DNA of 64,000 nucleotides. It comes from Streptomyces agglomeratus. Its GTDB lineage: Bacteria; Actinomycetota; Actinomycetes; Streptomycetales; Streptomycetaceae. Within the stretch, counting starts at the first letter, position 1, and every line of letters starts with the position of its first letter. Both the position numbers and the translations under genes were made by a program. Shown piece after piece: positions 45,525 to 55,655 of this stretch. Where the stretch lies: assembly GCF_001746415.1 (NCBI RefSeq), contig NZ_MEHJ01000001.1, positions 2,377,001 to 2,441,000 of the forward strand, given 5' to 3'. The notes beneath the pieces are model-generated. The model did no database searches. It was not told the DNA's origin and saw only the letters and a program-made list of their open reading frames with translations.

Positions 45525-45644
45525 CACCGGGGCCGGACCGGAGGACGTCGCACCTCGAAGCGGTACGAAGGCCCCGCGCCGGTGCGTGTCGCCGACGTCC
45601 GGCACCCCCGGTCCCGGCGCCGTCCGTGACCCCCGCGCCGACCG

Positions 45645-45700
45645 CGTCCGGCCCGTGCGGCGTTTGAGCGCCGGGGCCCGGGGCAGCCCCGGACAACCCG
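45645..45700. repeat. Degenerate copy of a common streptomycete intergenic element, with terminator-like hairpin
   Basis: The text CGGCGTTTGAGCGCCGGGGCCC and the following CCCGGGGCAGCCCC resemble an element often seen between Streptomyces genes. Within it 45671-45677 pairs with 45686-45692 and could end both the response-regulator and thiamine-operon transcripts. Recognition is from memory of the pattern. Confidence 0.4.
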
Positions 45701-45716
45701 CCGCCCCGCTCCTGCC

Positions 45717-46742
45717 TCAGCCCTCCGCCCCCAGCACCACGACCTCGTCCGCCGCGAAGGCGACCCCCACCCGCGCACCCACCTCCGGCGCGTCGCGCAG
45801 CGCGCACTCCGCCTCCAGCGCCGGGCCTCCCGACGGCCGCAGCAGCAGGGTCACGTGGTGGCCCCGGAACGTACGCGCCGTCACCGCGCACGGCAGCCCC
45901 TCGGCGGCCGGCACGAGCCTGACGCCCGCCGGCCGGACCAGCAGGCGCGCCTCCCCGTGCGGCGTATCCGCCGGGACGGGCACCTTGCCCCACACCGTGT
46001 CGGCCGCCTCGCCGCCGACCGTCGCCGCCACGACGTTGTCGAAGCCCAGGAAGCGCGCGACGAACTCGGAGGCCGGCCGTCGCCAGACCTCCAGCGGCGT
46101 ACCGCTCTGCGCGATCCGCCCGTCCCGCATGACGACGACCCGGTCGGCGAGCGCGAAGGCCTCGCCCTGGTCGTGCGTGACGGCCAGCACGGTCGTGCCC
46201 AGCCGCCCGAACAGCTGCCGCAGCTCCACCACCAGACGCTCGCGCAACCCCCGGTCCAGCTGCCCCAGCGGCTCGTCGAGCATCAGCAGCTTCGGCTCGG
46301 GGGCGAGCGCCCGCGCCAGCGCGACCCGCTGCTGCTCACCGCCCGACAGGGTGCTGATCGCCCGCCGCCCGGCGCCCGGCAGGCCCACCATCTCCAGCAG
46401 TTCGGCGACCCGGCGCGCCTGATCGGCCTTCCCCACGCCCCGCATCCGCAGCCCGAACGCGACGTTCCCCCCGACGTCCCGCTGCGGGAACAGCTGGTGG
46501 TCCTGGAACATCAGCCCGACGCCCCGCCGGTGCACCGGCACCCCGCGCTGGTCGCGCCCGTCCAGCAGCACCCTCCCGGCGTCCGCCGCCTGGAGCCCGG
46601 CGACGACCCGCAGCAGCGTGGACTTCCCGCTGCCGCTCGGCCCGAGCACGCACACGATCTCGTGCTCGGCGACCTCCAGGTCCACGTCGTCGAGCGCGGC
46701 CCGCTTCCCGAACCGTACGGTCGCCCCGTCCAGCCTCAGCAT
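45717..46742 (-). CDS. thiQ: Thiamine ABC transporter ATP-binding protein
   Basis: 341 aa. Walker A GPSGSGKSTLLRVV, Q-loop FQDHQLFPQRD, signature LSGGEQQRVALARAL, Walker B LLMLDEPLGQLD and H-loop VTHDQGEA. The C-terminal region (from about 245) is a regulatory TOBE-like extension, longer than E. coli ThiQ and closer to FbpC in layout. Start ATG overlaps the permease stop (TGATG). Substrate assignment comes from the TPP riboswitch and ThiB-like protein in the same run. Confidence 0.85.
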   Translation of the reverse strand: MLRLDGATVRFGKRAALDDVDLEVAEHEIVCVLGPSGSGKSTLLRVVAGLQAADAGRVLLDGRDQRGVPVHRRGVGLMFQDHQLFPQRDVGGNVAFGLRMRGVGKADQARRVAELLEMVGLPGAGRRAISTLSGGEQQRVALARALAPEPKLLMLDEPLGQLDRGLRERLVVELRQLFGRLGTTVLAVTHDQGEAFALADRVVVMRDGRIAQSGTPLEVWRRPASEFVARFLGFDNVVAATVGGEAADTVWGKVPVPADTPHGEARLLVRPAGVRLVPAAEGLPCAVTARTFRGHHVTLLLRPSGGPALEAECALRDAPEVGARVGVAFAADEVVVLGAEG

Positions 46743-48376
46743 CAGAACTCCCCGGAGCCGGATCGGTCGGGACGCATACGTTCGAGAACGAGCAGCGCCA
46801 CCGCGCACACCACCATCAGAATCGTGCTCAAAGCCATCGCCTGCCCGTAGTTCAAGTCCCCCGCGCGCCCCAGCAGCCGCGCGACGGCCACCGGCAGCGT
46901 CGGGTTGTCGGGCCGCGCGATGAAGACCGTCGCGCCGAACTCGCCCAGCGATACGGCGAAGGCGAACCCGGCGGCGACCAGCAGCGCCCGCCGCACCATC
47001 GGCAGGTCGACCTCCCGCCACACCCGCAGCGGCGAGGCACCGAGCACCGCCGCCGCCTCGCGCAGCCGCTCGTCGACCGCCCGCAGTACGGGCAGCATCG
47101 TCCGTACGACGAAGGGCACGCCCACCAGCGCCTGCGCCAGGGGCACCAGGATCCACGACGTCCGCAGATCCAGCGGCGGCTCGTCGAGGGTGATGAGGAA
47201 ACCGAAGCCCACCGTCACCGCCGACACCCCCAGCGGCAGCATCAGCAGCGCGTCGAAACCGCGCACCAGCCGTCCCGCCCGCCGGGTCAGCGCCGCCGCC
47301 GCGAGCCCGCCGACGACCAGCGCGATCGCGGTCGCGGCCAGGGCGTACTCCAGCGAGTTCCACACCGCTTCCAGGGGCGGTACGAGGAAGGTCCCCCCGC
47401 TCGCGCCCGCCGACTGAAGTGCCCGGTAGTACCCGAGGCCGTAACCGTCGGGACCGTCCAGCGACCGCTCGACGAGCACCCCGAGCGGCACCAGGATCAG
47501 CGCCGCCACCGTGGCCAGTACTCCGCCGAGCAGCGCCCACTGCCCCACCCCGCGCGGCTTGCGCGCGGTCCGCGACGGGTCGACCAGCTTCAGGGCGCTC
47601 TCCCGGCGCCGTACCGTCCACGCGTGTACGGCGAGGATCGCGCCGACCGCCGCGAACTGCACCAGCGTCAGCACGGCCGCCGTCGGCAGGTCCAGGAACT
47701 GGGCGGTCTGCCGGTAGATCTCCACCTCCAGGGTGGAGTACGCCGGCCCGCCGAGGATCTGCACGACACCGAACGAGGTGAACGTGAACAGGAAGACCAT
47801 CAGCGCGGCGGCGGCCACGGCCGGCACCAGCGCCGGCAGCGTCACCCGCCGCCAGGCGGCGAACCGCCCGGCGCCGAGCACCCGCGCCGCCTCCTCCTGG
47901 CGCGGGTCGAGCTGCGACCACAGGCCGCCGACGGTCCGCACCACCACGGCGTAGTTGAAGAAGACGTGCGCGAGGAGGATCGCCCACACGCTGGTGTCGA
48001 GCCGTACGCCCCACAGCTCGTCCAGCAGCCCGCCCCGCCCGAGCAGCGCCAGGAAAGCGGTCCCGACGACCACCGTCGGCAGCACGAACGGCACGGTGAC
48101 CACGGCGCGCAGCAGCTGCTTGCCGGGGAAGTCGAGCCGGGCGAAGACGTACGCCGCGGGAAGCGCGATCAGCAGCGTCAGCCCCGTCGAGGCGAGGGCC
48201 TGCCACGTGGTGAACCACAGCACGCCGCGGATGTCCGGATCGCCGAGCACCTCGCCGATCCGGCCGAACTGCCAGACGCCGTCCACGGTGAGCCCGCGGC
48301 CGGTGATCGCGGCCACGGGGTAGGCGAAGAACACCGCGAAGAACGCGACGGGCACGGCCATCAGGCCGAGCCGCAC
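46742..48376 (-). CDS. thiP: Thiamine ABC transporter permease (fused two-domain)
   Basis: 544 aa with twelve hydrophobic segments arranged as two permease halves, each with an EAA-type loop (EEAARVLGAGRFAAWRRV and REAAAVLGASPLRVWREV), as in ThiP/FbpB. GTG 48374-48376 has GGGAG five bases upstream and leaves a 38-base gap to the binding-protein gene. In-frame GTGs at 48439 and 48451 would overlap that gene but lack good ribosome sites. Confidence 0.85.
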   Translation of the reverse strand: MRLGLMAVPVAFFAVFFAYPVAAITGRGLTVDGVWQFGRIGEVLGDPDIRGVLWFTTWQALASTGLTLLIALPAAYVFARLDFPGKQLLRAVVTVPFVLPTVVVGTAFLALLGRGGLLDELWGVRLDTSVWAILLAHVFFNYAVVVRTVGGLWSQLDPRQEEAARVLGAGRFAAWRRVTLPALVPAVAAAALMVFLFTFTSFGVVQILGGPAYSTLEVEIYRQTAQFLDLPTAAVLTLVQFAAVGAILAVHAWTVRRRESALKLVDPSRTARKPRGVGQWALLGGVLATVAALILVPLGVLVERSLDGPDGYGLGYYRALQSAGASGGTFLVPPLEAVWNSLEYALAATAIALVVGGLAAAALTRRAGRLVRGFDALLMLPLGVSAVTVGFGFLITLDEPPLDLRTSWILVPLAQALVGVPFVVRTMLPVLRAVDERLREAAAVLGASPLRVWREVDLPMVRRALLVAAGFAFAVSLGEFGATVFIARPDNPTLPVAVARLLGRAGDLNYGQAMALSTILMVVCAVALLVLERMRPDRSGSGEF

Positions 48377-48414
48377 CGCGCTCCCGCGCGTGCTCCTCGT
48401 GTGCGGTGCCTTCG

Positions 48415-49509
48415 TTACTTCAGGACGAGCGAGGACCACGACTTGACCCACTGCTCACGCTGGTCGGCGATCTTCTCCGGGGCCACGGTCTGCGGCTTGT
48501 CGACGACCACGCCGTGCTTCGTGAACAGCTCGGGCAGCTTCGCGTCCTTGATCACCGGGTTGACGAACATGTTCAGCGGCATGTCCTCCTGGAACTTCTT
48601 CCCGATGAGGAAGTCGATGAGGGCCTTGCCGCCCTCCTCGTTCTTCGCCCCGGTCAGCAGCCCCGCGAACTCGGTCTGCCGGAAGCACGTGCCGGTCGCG
48701 ACACCGGTCGGCGCCTCCTTGGGCTGCGGCTCGGCGTACAGCACCTCGACGGGCGGGCTGGAGGCGTACGAGACGACGAGCGGCCGGTCCGCCTTGGCCT
48801 TCTTGCCGCCGGCGGAGCCGGAGAACTCCTCGTTGTACGCCTGCTCCCAGCCGTCGACGACCTTGACGCCGTTGGCCCGGAGCTTCTTCCAGTAGCTCTC
48901 CCAGCCGTCGTCGCCGTACTGCCCGACCGTGCCGAGCAGGAAGCCGAGGCCGGGCGAGGAGGTGCCGGCGTTCTCGGTGACGAGGAGGTTCTTGTACGCC
49001 GGCTTGATCAGGTCGTCGAAGGACTTCGGCGGCGCGAGCTTCTTGTCGGCGAAGTACTTCTTGTCGTAGTTGACGCAGATGTCACCGGTGTCGACCGGCG
49101 TGACGCGGTGCTTGTCGCCGTCGAGCCGGACGCCCTCCGGTATCGCGCCGAGCCCCTCGGCCTCGTACGGCGTGAAGATGCCGTTGTCCAGGGCCCGCGA
49201 GAGCAGCGTGTTGTCGACGCCGAAGAAGACGTCGCCGCGCGGGGAGCCCTTGGTGAGGATCTCCTGGTTGAGGGCGGCGCCCGCGTCCCCGCTCTTGAGG
49301 ACCTTGACGGTGTAGCCGGTCTCCTTGGTGAACGCCTTCAGCACGGCTTCGGACGCGTTGAACGAATCGTGGCTGACCAGCGTGACGGTCTTGGACTTCT
49401 TGCCGTCGCCGGAGCCGGAGTCGCCCTTGTCGCCCCCGCACGCGGCGAGCGTGGAGACGCCGAGCGCGGCGGCCAGCGCGGTGGCCGCGAACTTCTTGGT
49501 GGTGCTCAC
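48415..49509 (-). CDS. thiB: Thiamine-binding lipoprotein
   Basis: 364 aa periplasmic-type binding protein. Signal peptide with lipobox LAAC near residue 20, then a Gly/Asp/Lys linker, then the ThiB/TbpA pattern VTLVSHDSFNASEAVLKAF, DVFFGVDNTLLSRA and YGDDGWESYWKKL. The GTG at 49507-49509 has a full AGGAGGAATTCA site. A TPP riboswitch lies directly upstream, which fixes thiamine or its phosphate as the likely ligand. Confidence 0.92.
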   Translation of the reverse strand: MSTTKKFAATALAAALGVSTLAACGGDKGDSGSGDGKKSKTVTLVSHDSFNASEAVLKAFTKETGYTVKVLKSGDAGAALNQEILTKGSPRGDVFFGVDNTLLSRALDNGIFTPYEAEGLGAIPEGVRLDGDKHRVTPVDTGDICVNYDKKYFADKKLAPPKSFDDLIKPAYKNLLVTENAGTSSPGLGFLLGTVGQYGDDGWESYWKKLRANGVKVVDGWEQAYNEEFSGSAGGKKAKADRPLVVSYASSPPVEVLYAEPQPKEAPTGVATGTCFRQTEFAGLLTGAKNEEGGKALIDFLIGKKFQEDMPLNMFVNPVIKDAKLPELFTKHGVVVDKPQTVAPEKIADQREQWVKSWSSLVLK

Positions 49510-49600
49510 TGAATTCCTCCTGGGATGGGACATTCCAGGAAGAGACGCGGCCCTGCCCGCGGAAAACGGGCAGGGCGCAACAGCTCGAGTAGTGACCGAA
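49510..49600 (-). promoter_or_regulatory. Expression platform of the TPP riboswitch
   Basis: Two hairpins follow the aptamer. One is a 10-bp stem (49550-49559 with 49567-49576). In the second, TCCTGG on the transcript (49535-49540 region) pairs with CCAGGA of the thiB ribosome site (49518-49523), which would hide the Shine-Dalgarno sequence. This points to control of translation, perhaps with termination. Confidence 0.55.
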
Positions 49601-49678
49601 CTTCCTACCCAGAATGACCTGGGCAAGGTTCAGAGGGTCTGCGGCGTACCGCACTCTCAGCGCTGTGGCGCTCCCCTG
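49601..49678 (-). promoter_or_regulatory. TPP riboswitch (THI box) upstream of thiB
   Basis: On the minus strand the conserved aptamer blocks appear in order: CAGGGGAGC, GCTGAGAG, GACCCTCTGAACCT and CTGGGTAGGAAG with pairing arms CCCAG/CTGGG. This matches the THI box consensus (CUGAGA ... ACCCUUUGAACCUG ... CUGGAUAAUGCCAG). It should switch off thiBPQ when thiamine diphosphate is plentiful. Confidence 0.93.
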
Positions 49679-49727
49679 TCGGAATATGCAAATGTGCGGC
49701 CCACGTTACACGGGCCCTCCCACCGGC

Positions 49728-50834
49728 CTAGCGCTCGGTCGCCGCCAGCTGCCCGCAGGCTCCGTCGATCTCCTGGCCACGGGTGTCCCGTACGGTCACG
49801 GGCACGCCGTGAGCGGCGATCGCCTCGACGAACGCCTTCTCGTCCTCGGGGCGGGAGGCGGTCCACTTCGAGCCCGGGGTCGGGTTCAGCGGGATGAGGT
49901 TGACGTGCACCCGCTTGCCCTTGAGGAGGCGGCCGAGCAGGTCGCCGCGCCATGCCTGGTCGTTGATGTCGCGGATGAGCGCGTACTCGATGGAGATGCG
50001 GCGCCCGGACTTCTCTGCGTACTCCCAGGCCGCGTCCAGGACCTCCCGCACCTTCCAGCGCGTGTTGACCGGCACGAGGGTGTCGCGCAGCTCGTCGTCC
50101 GGGGCGTGCAGCGAGACGGCGAGGCGGCACTTGAAGCCCTCGTCGGCGAAGCGCAGCATCGCGGGGACCAGGCCGACCGTCGACACGGTGATGCCGCGCT
50201 GCGACAGCCCGAGGCCGTCGGGCTCCGGGTCGGTGAGCCGGCGGATGGCACCGACGACGCGCTTGTAGTTGGCGAGCGGCTCGCCCATGCCCATGAAGAC
50301 GATGTTTGACAGCCGCGCGGGGCCGCCCGGGACCTCGCCGTCGCGCAGGGCGCGCATGCCGTCCACGATCTGGTGCACGATCTCGGCGGTCGACAGGTTG
50401 CGGTCGAGACCGGCCTGTCCGGTCGCGCAGAACGGGCAGTTCATGCCGCACCCGGCCTGCGACGAGATGCACATGGTGACCCGGTCCGGGTAACGCATCA
50501 GGACGGACTCGACGAGCGTCCCGTCGTGCATCTTCCACAGGGTCTTGCGGGTGGTGTCGTCGTCACAGCTGACGTGGCGCAGCACGGTCATCAGCTCGGG
50601 CAACAGCTCCGCCCGGAGCTTGTCGCGCGAGCCGGCGGGGATGTCGGTCCACTCCGCCGGGTCGTGCGCGTACCGCGCGAAGTAGTGCTGCGACAGCTGC
50701 TTGGCGCGAAACGGCTTCTCACCGATGGCGGCCACGGCCTCGCGGCGCTCGGCAGGCGTGAGGTCGGCGAGGTGCCGCGGGGGCTTCTTGGCTCCGCGCG
50801 GCGCGACGAAAGTGAGTTCTCCAGGTACAGGCAT
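49728..50834 (-). CDS. rlmN: Dual-specificity 23S rRNA/tRNA adenine-C2 methyltransferase
   Basis: 368 aa radical-SAM enzyme that methylates A2503 of 23S rRNA and A37 of some tRNAs. The cluster motif CGMNCPFC sits near residue 128, with [19 protein letters not shown] and the C-terminal Cys in GACGQLA needed for methyl transfer. The start ATG follows GGAAGAACC. It lies just beyond cdsA and its terminator. Confidence 0.96.
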   Translation of the reverse strand: MPVPGELTFVAPRGAKKPPRHLADLTPAERREAVAAIGEKPFRAKQLSQHYFARYAHDPAEWTDIPAGSRDKLRAELLPELMTVLRHVSCDDDTTRKTLWKMHDGTLVESVLMRYPDRVTMCISSQAGCGMNCPFCATGQAGLDRNLSTAEIVHQIVDGMRALRDGEVPGGPARLSNIVFMGMGEPLANYKRVVGAIRRLTDPEPDGLGLSQRGITVSTVGLVPAMLRFADEGFKCRLAVSLHAPDDELRDTLVPVNTRWKVREVLDAAWEYAEKSGRRISIEYALIRDINDQAWRGDLLGRLLKGKRVHVNLIPLNPTPGSKWTASRPEDEKAFVEAIAAHGVPVTVRDTRGQEIDGACGQLAATER

Positions 50835-50861
50835 GGTTCTTCCAGTGTCGCAGACGTACGG

Positions 50862-50896
50862 GAGGGGCCCGCCGTCCTGTGGACGAGGGGCCCCTC
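50862..50896 (-). terminator. Terminator between cdsA and rlmN
   Basis: 9-bp outer stem (50862-50870 with 50888-50896) enclosing a 5-bp stem CGTCC/GGACG with a TGT loop, 18 bases after the cdsA stop. Confidence 0.75.
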
Positions 50897-50914
50897 ACCG
50901 GCACACAGCGCAGG

Positions 50915-51913
50915 TCAGCCAGTACCTACGAAGATCACCAGCAGCAACCAGACCACCGGAGCGGTCGGCAGCAGCGAGTCGAGACGGTCCATGATCCCGC
51001 CGTGGCCCGGCAGGAGCGTGCCCATGTCCTTGATGCCGAGGTCCCGCTTGATCATGGACTCGCCCAGGTCGCCGAGTGTGGCGCTCGCGGCCACCGCGAG
51101 CCCGAGCAGCAGGCCCTGCCACCAGGTCCCGCCGTCGACCAGGAACTCCATGCACAGCGCGCCCGCCGCCATCGCGAAGGCGACCGCGCCGCCCAGCCCT
51201 TCCCGGGTCTTGCCCGGGCTGATGCGCGGGGCGAGCTTGTGCCTGCCGAAGCGCCAGCCCACGGCGTACGCCCCGGTGTCGCTGACCACCGTCAGCAGCA
51301 GGAAGGTGAGGACCCGCTGCGCGCCGTCGTCGGCGGCCAGCATCATCGCGACGAACGTCGCGAGGAACGGCACGTAGAACGCCGCGAAGACGCCCGCCGT
51401 GACGTCCTTGAGGTAGCCCTCGGGAGGTTCGGTCATCCGCCAGACGAGCACCGCGAGCGCGGTGAGTGCCATGGCGACCCATGCACCTTCCGCGCCCCTG
51501 ACGTACCCGGCCACGACCATCGCCGCGCCGCCGACCGCCAGCGGCACCAGCGGAGCCTTGATCGCCTTGCGCTCTTCCAGCCGCGAGGTCAGCTCCCACA
51601 ACCCGACCACCACGGCGACCGTTATCACGCCGATGAAGGCGGCTTTCCAGACGAACAGCGACGCGATGATGACCGCGCCGAGTCCCACGCCCACCCCTAT
51701 GGCGGCACGCAGATCACGCCCCGCACGCTTCTTCTGCGGGGGCGTCGGCGGGGTGGGCATGGGCTCCTCGGGCGGCACGATGGGCATGGGGCGAGTCTGC
51801 TCGGCCTGATGCGCATCGTAGGCGGGACCCGCCGGGGCAGGCCCCTGGTCGGAGGGTCCCCACGCGGCGGCGTAGTCGTCCCGCGCCGGGGCCCCCCAGG
51901 AAGAGTCGTTCAT
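50915..51913 (-). CDS. cdsA: Phosphatidate cytidylyltransferase (CDP-diglyceride synthase)
   Basis: 332 aa. A Pro-rich, disordered N-terminus (about 75 residues) precedes about eight membrane helices. The CdsA signature near the C-terminus is present: SATLGDLGESMIKRDLG followed by KDMGTLLPGHGGIMDRLDS. It makes CDP-diacylglycerol from phosphatidate and CTP for phospholipid synthesis. The ATG overlaps the frr stop (TGATG). Confidence 0.95.
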   Translation of the reverse strand: MNDSSWGAPARDDYAAAWGPSDQGPAPAGPAYDAHQAEQTRPMPIVPPEEPMPTPPTPPQKKRAGRDLRAAIGVGVGLGAVIIASLFVWKAAFIGVITVAVVVGLWELTSRLEERKAIKAPLVPLAVGGAAMVVAGYVRGAEGAWVAMALTALAVLVWRMTEPPEGYLKDVTAGVFAAFYVPFLATFVAMMLAADDGAQRVLTFLLLTVVSDTGAYAVGWRFGRHKLAPRISPGKTREGLGGAVAFAMAAGALCMEFLVDGGTWWQGLLLGLAVAASATLGDLGESMIKRDLGIKDMGTLLPGHGGIMDRLDSLLPTAPVVWLLLVIFVGTG

Positions 51914-52470
51914 CAGACCTCGAGCAGCTCGGCTTCCTTGTGCTTGAGCAGCTCGTCCACCTGCGCGGTGTACTTCGCGGTGGTGTCGTCGAGCTCCTTC
52001 TCCGCACGGCGGACCTCGTCCTCGCCGGACTCCTTGTCCTTGACGAGCTTGTCGAGGGTCTCCTTGGCCTTGCGGCGGACGGAGCGGATCGAGATCTTGG
52101 AGTCCTCGGCCTTGGTCTTGGCGACCTTGATGTACTCCTTGCGGCGGTCCTGCGTCAGCTCGGGGAACGTCACCCGGATGATGTTGCCGTCGTTGCTGGG
52201 GTTGACGCCCAGGTCGGAGTCACGGATCGCCTGCTCGATGTTGCGCAGCGCGCTCTTGTCGAACGGCGTCACGATCGCCATGCGCGCCTCGGGCACCGAG
52301 AACGAGGCGAGCTGGTTGATCGGCGTCAGCGCACCGTAGTAGTCGGCCACGATCTTGTTGAACATCGCCGGGTGCGCACGGCCGGTGCGGATCGCGGCGA
52401 AGTCCTCCTTGGCCACCACGACGGCCTTCTCCATTTTCTCCTCGGCCTCGAGGAGGATTTCTTCGATCAC
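51913..52470 (-). CDS. frr: Ribosome recycling factor
   Basis: 185 aa, the standard length, from GTG 52468-52470 with AGGAG upstream. Typical motifs are [10 protein letters not shown], the domain-2 loop [12 protein letters not shown] and the C-terminal helices ending HKEAELLEV. With EF-G it splits the post-termination ribosome. It follows pyrH in the conserved rpsB-tsf-pyrH-frr-cdsA order. Confidence 0.97.
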   Translation of the reverse strand: MIEEILLEAEEKMEKAVVVAKEDFAAIRTGRAHPAMFNKIVADYYGALTPINQLASFSVPEARMAIVTPFDKSALRNIEQAIRDSDLGVNPSNDGNIIRVTFPELTQDRRKEYIKVAKTKAEDSKISIRSVRRKAKETLDKLVKDKESGEDEVRRAEKELDDTTAKYTAQVDELLKHKEAELLEV

Positions 52471-52600
52471 CACTAGCTCCTGCGTGTCTCGATCGGGCCC
52501 TGCATGAACTGCATGAACAGACCCTGTGAACCTGCGTCTGTGAATGTGCGCGTCTTCCCTGCACGGTGTCCGACCGGCAGAGTGTTTGTCCATCCTCCGG

Positions 52601-53356
52601 TCAGGCCCGGGTGCCCCGGTCGCTCACGAGCGTGCCGATCTTCTCACCCTTGACCGCCCGCGCGATATTGCCCTCGGCGAGCAGCTCGAAGACGAGGATC
52701 GGAAGGTTGTTGTCCCGGCAGAGAGTAATGGCCGTCATGTCGGCGACCTTCAGGTCCCGGGTGATGACCTCGCCGTACTCCAGCGCGTCGAACTTGACCG
52801 CGGCGGGGTTGGTCCGGGGGTCGGAGTCGTAGACCCCGTCGACGCCGTTCTTGCCCATCAGCATGACCTCGGCGTCGATCTCCAGGGCCCGCTGGGCGGC
52901 GGTGGTGTCGGTGGAGAAGTAGGGCATGCCCATGCCGGCGCCGAAGATGACGACCCGACCCTTCTCCAGGTGGCGCACGGCACGCAGCGGGATGTACGGC
53001 TCGGCGACCTGGCCCATGGTGATGGCGGTCTGCACGCGGCTGTCGATGCCTTCCTTCTCCAGGAAGTCCTGGAGGGCGAGGCAGTTCATGACCGTGCCGA
53101 GCATGCCCATGTAGTCCGAGCGGGCCCGGTCCATGCCGCGCTGCTGGAGCTCGGCGCCGCGGAAGAAGTTGCCGCCGCCGATGACGACCGCGATCTCCGC
53201 ACCGTCACGCACGACGGCGGCGATCTCCCGCGCGATGGCGTGCACGACGTCAGGGTCCACACCCAGGGCGCCGCCGCCCGCGAAGGCCTCGCCGGACAGC
53301 TTCAGCATGAAACGGCCGGTCACTTTGCCGTCGTCGCTCTTCTGGGTATTCGTCAT
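52601..53356 (-). CDS. pyrH: Uridylate kinase
   Basis: 251 aa UMP kinase of the amino-acid-kinase fold. [10 protein letters not shown] at the N-terminus, [22 protein letters not shown] and [15 protein letters not shown] are visible. It makes UDP in pyrimidine synthesis. A hairpin (53384-53428) lies between it and tsf and may set the ratio of the two transcripts. Confidence 0.97.
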   Translation of the reverse strand: MTNTQKSDDGKVTGRFMLKLSGEAFAGGGALGVDPDVVHAIAREIAAVVRDGAEIAVVIGGGNFFRGAELQQRGMDRARSDYMGMLGTVMNCLALQDFLEKEGIDSRVQTAITMGQVAEPYIPLRAVRHLEKGRVVIFGAGMGMPYFSTDTTAAQRALEIDAEVMLMGKNGVDGVYDSDPRTNPAAVKFDALEYGEVITRDLKVADMTAITLCRDNNLPILVFELLAEGNIARAVKGEKIGTLVSDRGTRA

Positions 53357-53383
53357 GGAGATCTCCTAGTGCACATACGAAGA

Positions 53384-53428
53384 AGGCCATTGCCGGTGGG
53401 TGCTGAGTCCCGTGCGCGGCAATGGCCT
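53384..53428 (-). terminator. Attenuator/terminator between tsf and pyrH
   Basis: 12-bp perfect stem (53384-53395 with 53417-53428) and a 21-base loop, between the tsf stop and the pyrH start, followed by no U tract. Confidence 0.6.
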
Positions 53429-53514
53429 CCTCGTAAGATCTGCGGTCGTCCGTTACGTGCGCGTCCGACTGCTGTAGACCCTAGCGGGGTCTACGCTCGA
53501 TCGCTGAAACGGAC

Positions 53515-54351
53515 TCAGATGCCGACCTTGATGCGCGAGAAGCGCTTCAGGGTGACACCGGCCTCGTCCAGGACCTTCTGGACGGACTTCTTGTTGTCCA
53601 GGGCGTACGGCTGGCCGAGGAGGGTGGCCTCCTTGAAGAAGCCGTTGACGCGACCCTCGACGATCTTCGGGAGCGCGGCCTCGGGCTTGCCCTCGGCGCG
53701 CGTGGTCTCCTCGGCGACGCGGCGCTCGGCCTCGACGATCTCGGCGGGGACGTCGTCCCGGTCGAGGTACTTCGGGGCGAAGGCGGCGATGTGCTGGGCG
53801 ATGCCACGGGCCAGGTCGGCGTCGGCCTTGTCCAGCTCGACCAGAACACCGATCTGCGGGGGCAGGTCGGGCATGGTGCGGTGCATGTACGCGGTCACGT
53901 AAGCGCCGGAGAACTGCGCGAAGCGGTCGAGGACGATCTTCTCGCCGAGGTTGGCGTTGGCCTCGTCGACGTACGCCTGGACGGTCTTGCCGGGCTCGAT
54001 CTCGGACGCGAGGAGCGCCTCGATGTCGGCCGGGGACGTCTTGGCGACGTGGGCGGCGAGCGTGTTGGCGACGCTCTGGAACTTGTCACCCTTGGCGACG
54101 AAGTCCGTCTCGCACTTCAGCTCGAGCAGGACGCCGGAGGTCTCGTCCTCGGAGATGAGGGAGACGACGGCACCGTTCTCGGCGGAACGGCCCTCGCGCT
54201 TGGCGACGCCCTTCTGGCCCTTGATACGCAGAGCCTCGACGGCCTTGTCGACGTTGCCCTCGGCCTCGTCGAGCGCCTTCTTGCAGTCCATCATGCCGGC
54301 GCCGGTGAGCTCACGGAGCTTCTTGACGTCCGCGGCGGTGTAGTTCGCCAT
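53515..54351 (-). CDS. tsf: Elongation factor Ts
   Basis: 278 aa. N-terminal UBA-like domain with [19 protein letters not shown], then [14 protein letters not shown] (the TDFV contact with EF-Tu) and a C-terminal core ending RFSRIKVGI. It recharges EF-Tu with GTP. It follows rpsB after a hairpin, as in most bacteria. Confidence 0.97.
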   Translation of the reverse strand: MANYTAADVKKLRELTGAGMMDCKKALDEAEGNVDKAVEALRIKGQKGVAKREGRSAENGAVVSLISEDETSGVLLELKCETDFVAKGDKFQSVANTLAAHVAKTSPADIEALLASEIEPGKTVQAYVDEANANLGEKIVLDRFAQFSGAYVTAYMHRTMPDLPPQIGVLVELDKADADLARGIAQHIAAFAPKYLDRDDVPAEIVEAERRVAEETTRAEGKPEAALPKIVEGRVNGFFKEATLLGQPYALDNKKSVQKVLDEAGVTLKRFSRIKVGI

Positions 54352-54396
54352 GATCTGTGAATCTCTCTCGAAGTCGAAGCGAAGATCTACGGGTGG

Positions 54397-54433
54397 CGGC
54401 GGGGGCGGGCGCTCGTCGCGCCCTCCCCCGCCG
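54397..54433 (-). terminator. Hairpin between rpsB and tsf
   Basis: 16-position stem with one mismatch (54397-54412 with 54418-54433), loop TCGTC. It may attenuate or stop readthrough from rpsB into tsf. Confidence 0.6.
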
Positions 54434-54452
54434 TCGTCAACCGTGACGGGTG

Positions 54453-55376
54453 TCAGGCCTGCTCGGCCTCGGCGGCCGGGGCGGCAGCCTCGTCGGCCTT
54501 CTCGGCGTCGGCGTCAGCGGCCTTCTCCTCGGCCTCGGCGGCAGCCGGAGCCTCGGTGGCGGCGGCGTCGGCGGCCGGAGCGGCCTCGTCAGCCTTCTTG
54601 TCGCCCTCGAGCAGGTCGCGCTCCCACTCGGCGAGCGGCTCGCCGGCGGCCTTGTCGCCCGGCTTCTGGTCGCCGGTCGCTGCGCCGGAGCGGGCGATGA
54701 GGCCCTCGGCGACGGCGTCGGCGATCACGCGGGTGAGCAGGGTGACGGAGCGGATCGCGTCGTCGTTGCCCGGGATCTTGTAGTCGACCTCGTCGGGGTC
54801 ACAGTTGGTGTCGAGGATCGCGACGACCGGGATGTGGAGCTTGCGCGCCTCACCGACGGCGATGTGCTCCTTCTTGGTGTCCACGATCCAGACGGCGCTG
54901 GGCACCTTGGACATCTCGCGGATACCGCCGAGGGTCTTCTCCAGCTTGGTCTTCTCGCGGGAGAGAACCAGCAGCTCCTTCTTGGTGAGGCCCGACGCGG
55001 CCACGTCCTCGAAGTCGATCTGCTCAAGCTCCTTCAGACGCTGAAGGCGCTTGTAGACGGTGGAGAAGTTGGTCAGCATGCCGCCGAGCCAGCGCTGGTT
55101 GACGTAGGGCATGCCCACGCGCGTCGCCTGCTCGGCGATCGCTTCCTGCGCCTGCTTCTTGGTGCCGACGAACATGATGGAGCCGCCGTGGGCGACGGTC
55201 TCCTTGACGAACTCGTAGGCGCGGTCGATGTACGACAGCGACTGGAGCAGGTCGATGATGTAGATGCCGTTGCGCTCCGTGAAGATGAAGCGCTTCATCT
55301 TCGGGTTCCAACGACGGGTCTGGTGACCGAAGTGGACGCCGCTTTCCAGCAGCTCCCGCATCGTGACGACGGCCAT
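54453..55376 (-). CDS. rpsB: 30S ribosomal protein S2
   Basis: 307 aa from ATG 55374-55376 with AAGGAG eight bases upstream. The S2 core (about 1-230) shows [19 protein letters not shown] and [13 protein letters not shown]; the C-terminal 70 residues are an Ala/Glu/Asp-rich tail, a feature of actinobacterial S2 proteins. A longer frame to 55604 is not protein-like. Confidence 0.97.
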   Translation of the reverse strand: MAVVTMRELLESGVHFGHQTRRWNPKMKRFIFTERNGIYIIDLLQSLSYIDRAYEFVKETVAHGGSIMFVGTKKQAQEAIAEQATRVGMPYVNQRWLGGMLTNFSTVYKRLQRLKELEQIDFEDVAASGLTKKELLVLSREKTKLEKTLGGIREMSKVPSAVWIVDTKKEHIAVGEARKLHIPVVAILDTNCDPDEVDYKIPGNDDAIRSVTLLTRVIADAVAEGLIARSGAATGDQKPGDKAAGEPLAEWERDLLEGDKKADEAAPAADAAATEAPAAAEAEEKAADADAEKADEAAAPAAEAEQA

Positions 55377-55655
55377 GGCCGTACTCCTTGAGTTACTCGG
55401 TTTGCCGCGTCCGCAGGATTGCGGTCGCGCCTGACGCCCCATGCGCCGTGCCACAAGGGACCGAGCGGCGCGGCCACCGACCGCAGAGAGGGTGTGGTGG
55501 CGGGGCGTGCGAAGTCGACCCGGTGACCCGGATCGCCACAAGAAGTGTACGGGACCTACGCGGTGCCGGGTGACGGCGCTGTCCACAACCACACCACCGT
55601 CCACAGATCCGGGCCATGATCCCCGGAAATCGGCTCAGGACGAGACGGTTCGTGG
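55377..55655. promoter_or_regulatory. Divergent region upstream of rpsB and the M23 gene
   Basis: 279 bases. On the minus strand TACACT near 55545-55550 could be a -10 for rpsB, which would leave a leader of about 165 bases. No clear -35. Ribosomal S2 leaders often carry an autoregulatory structure; I could not confirm one. Confidence 0.35.
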
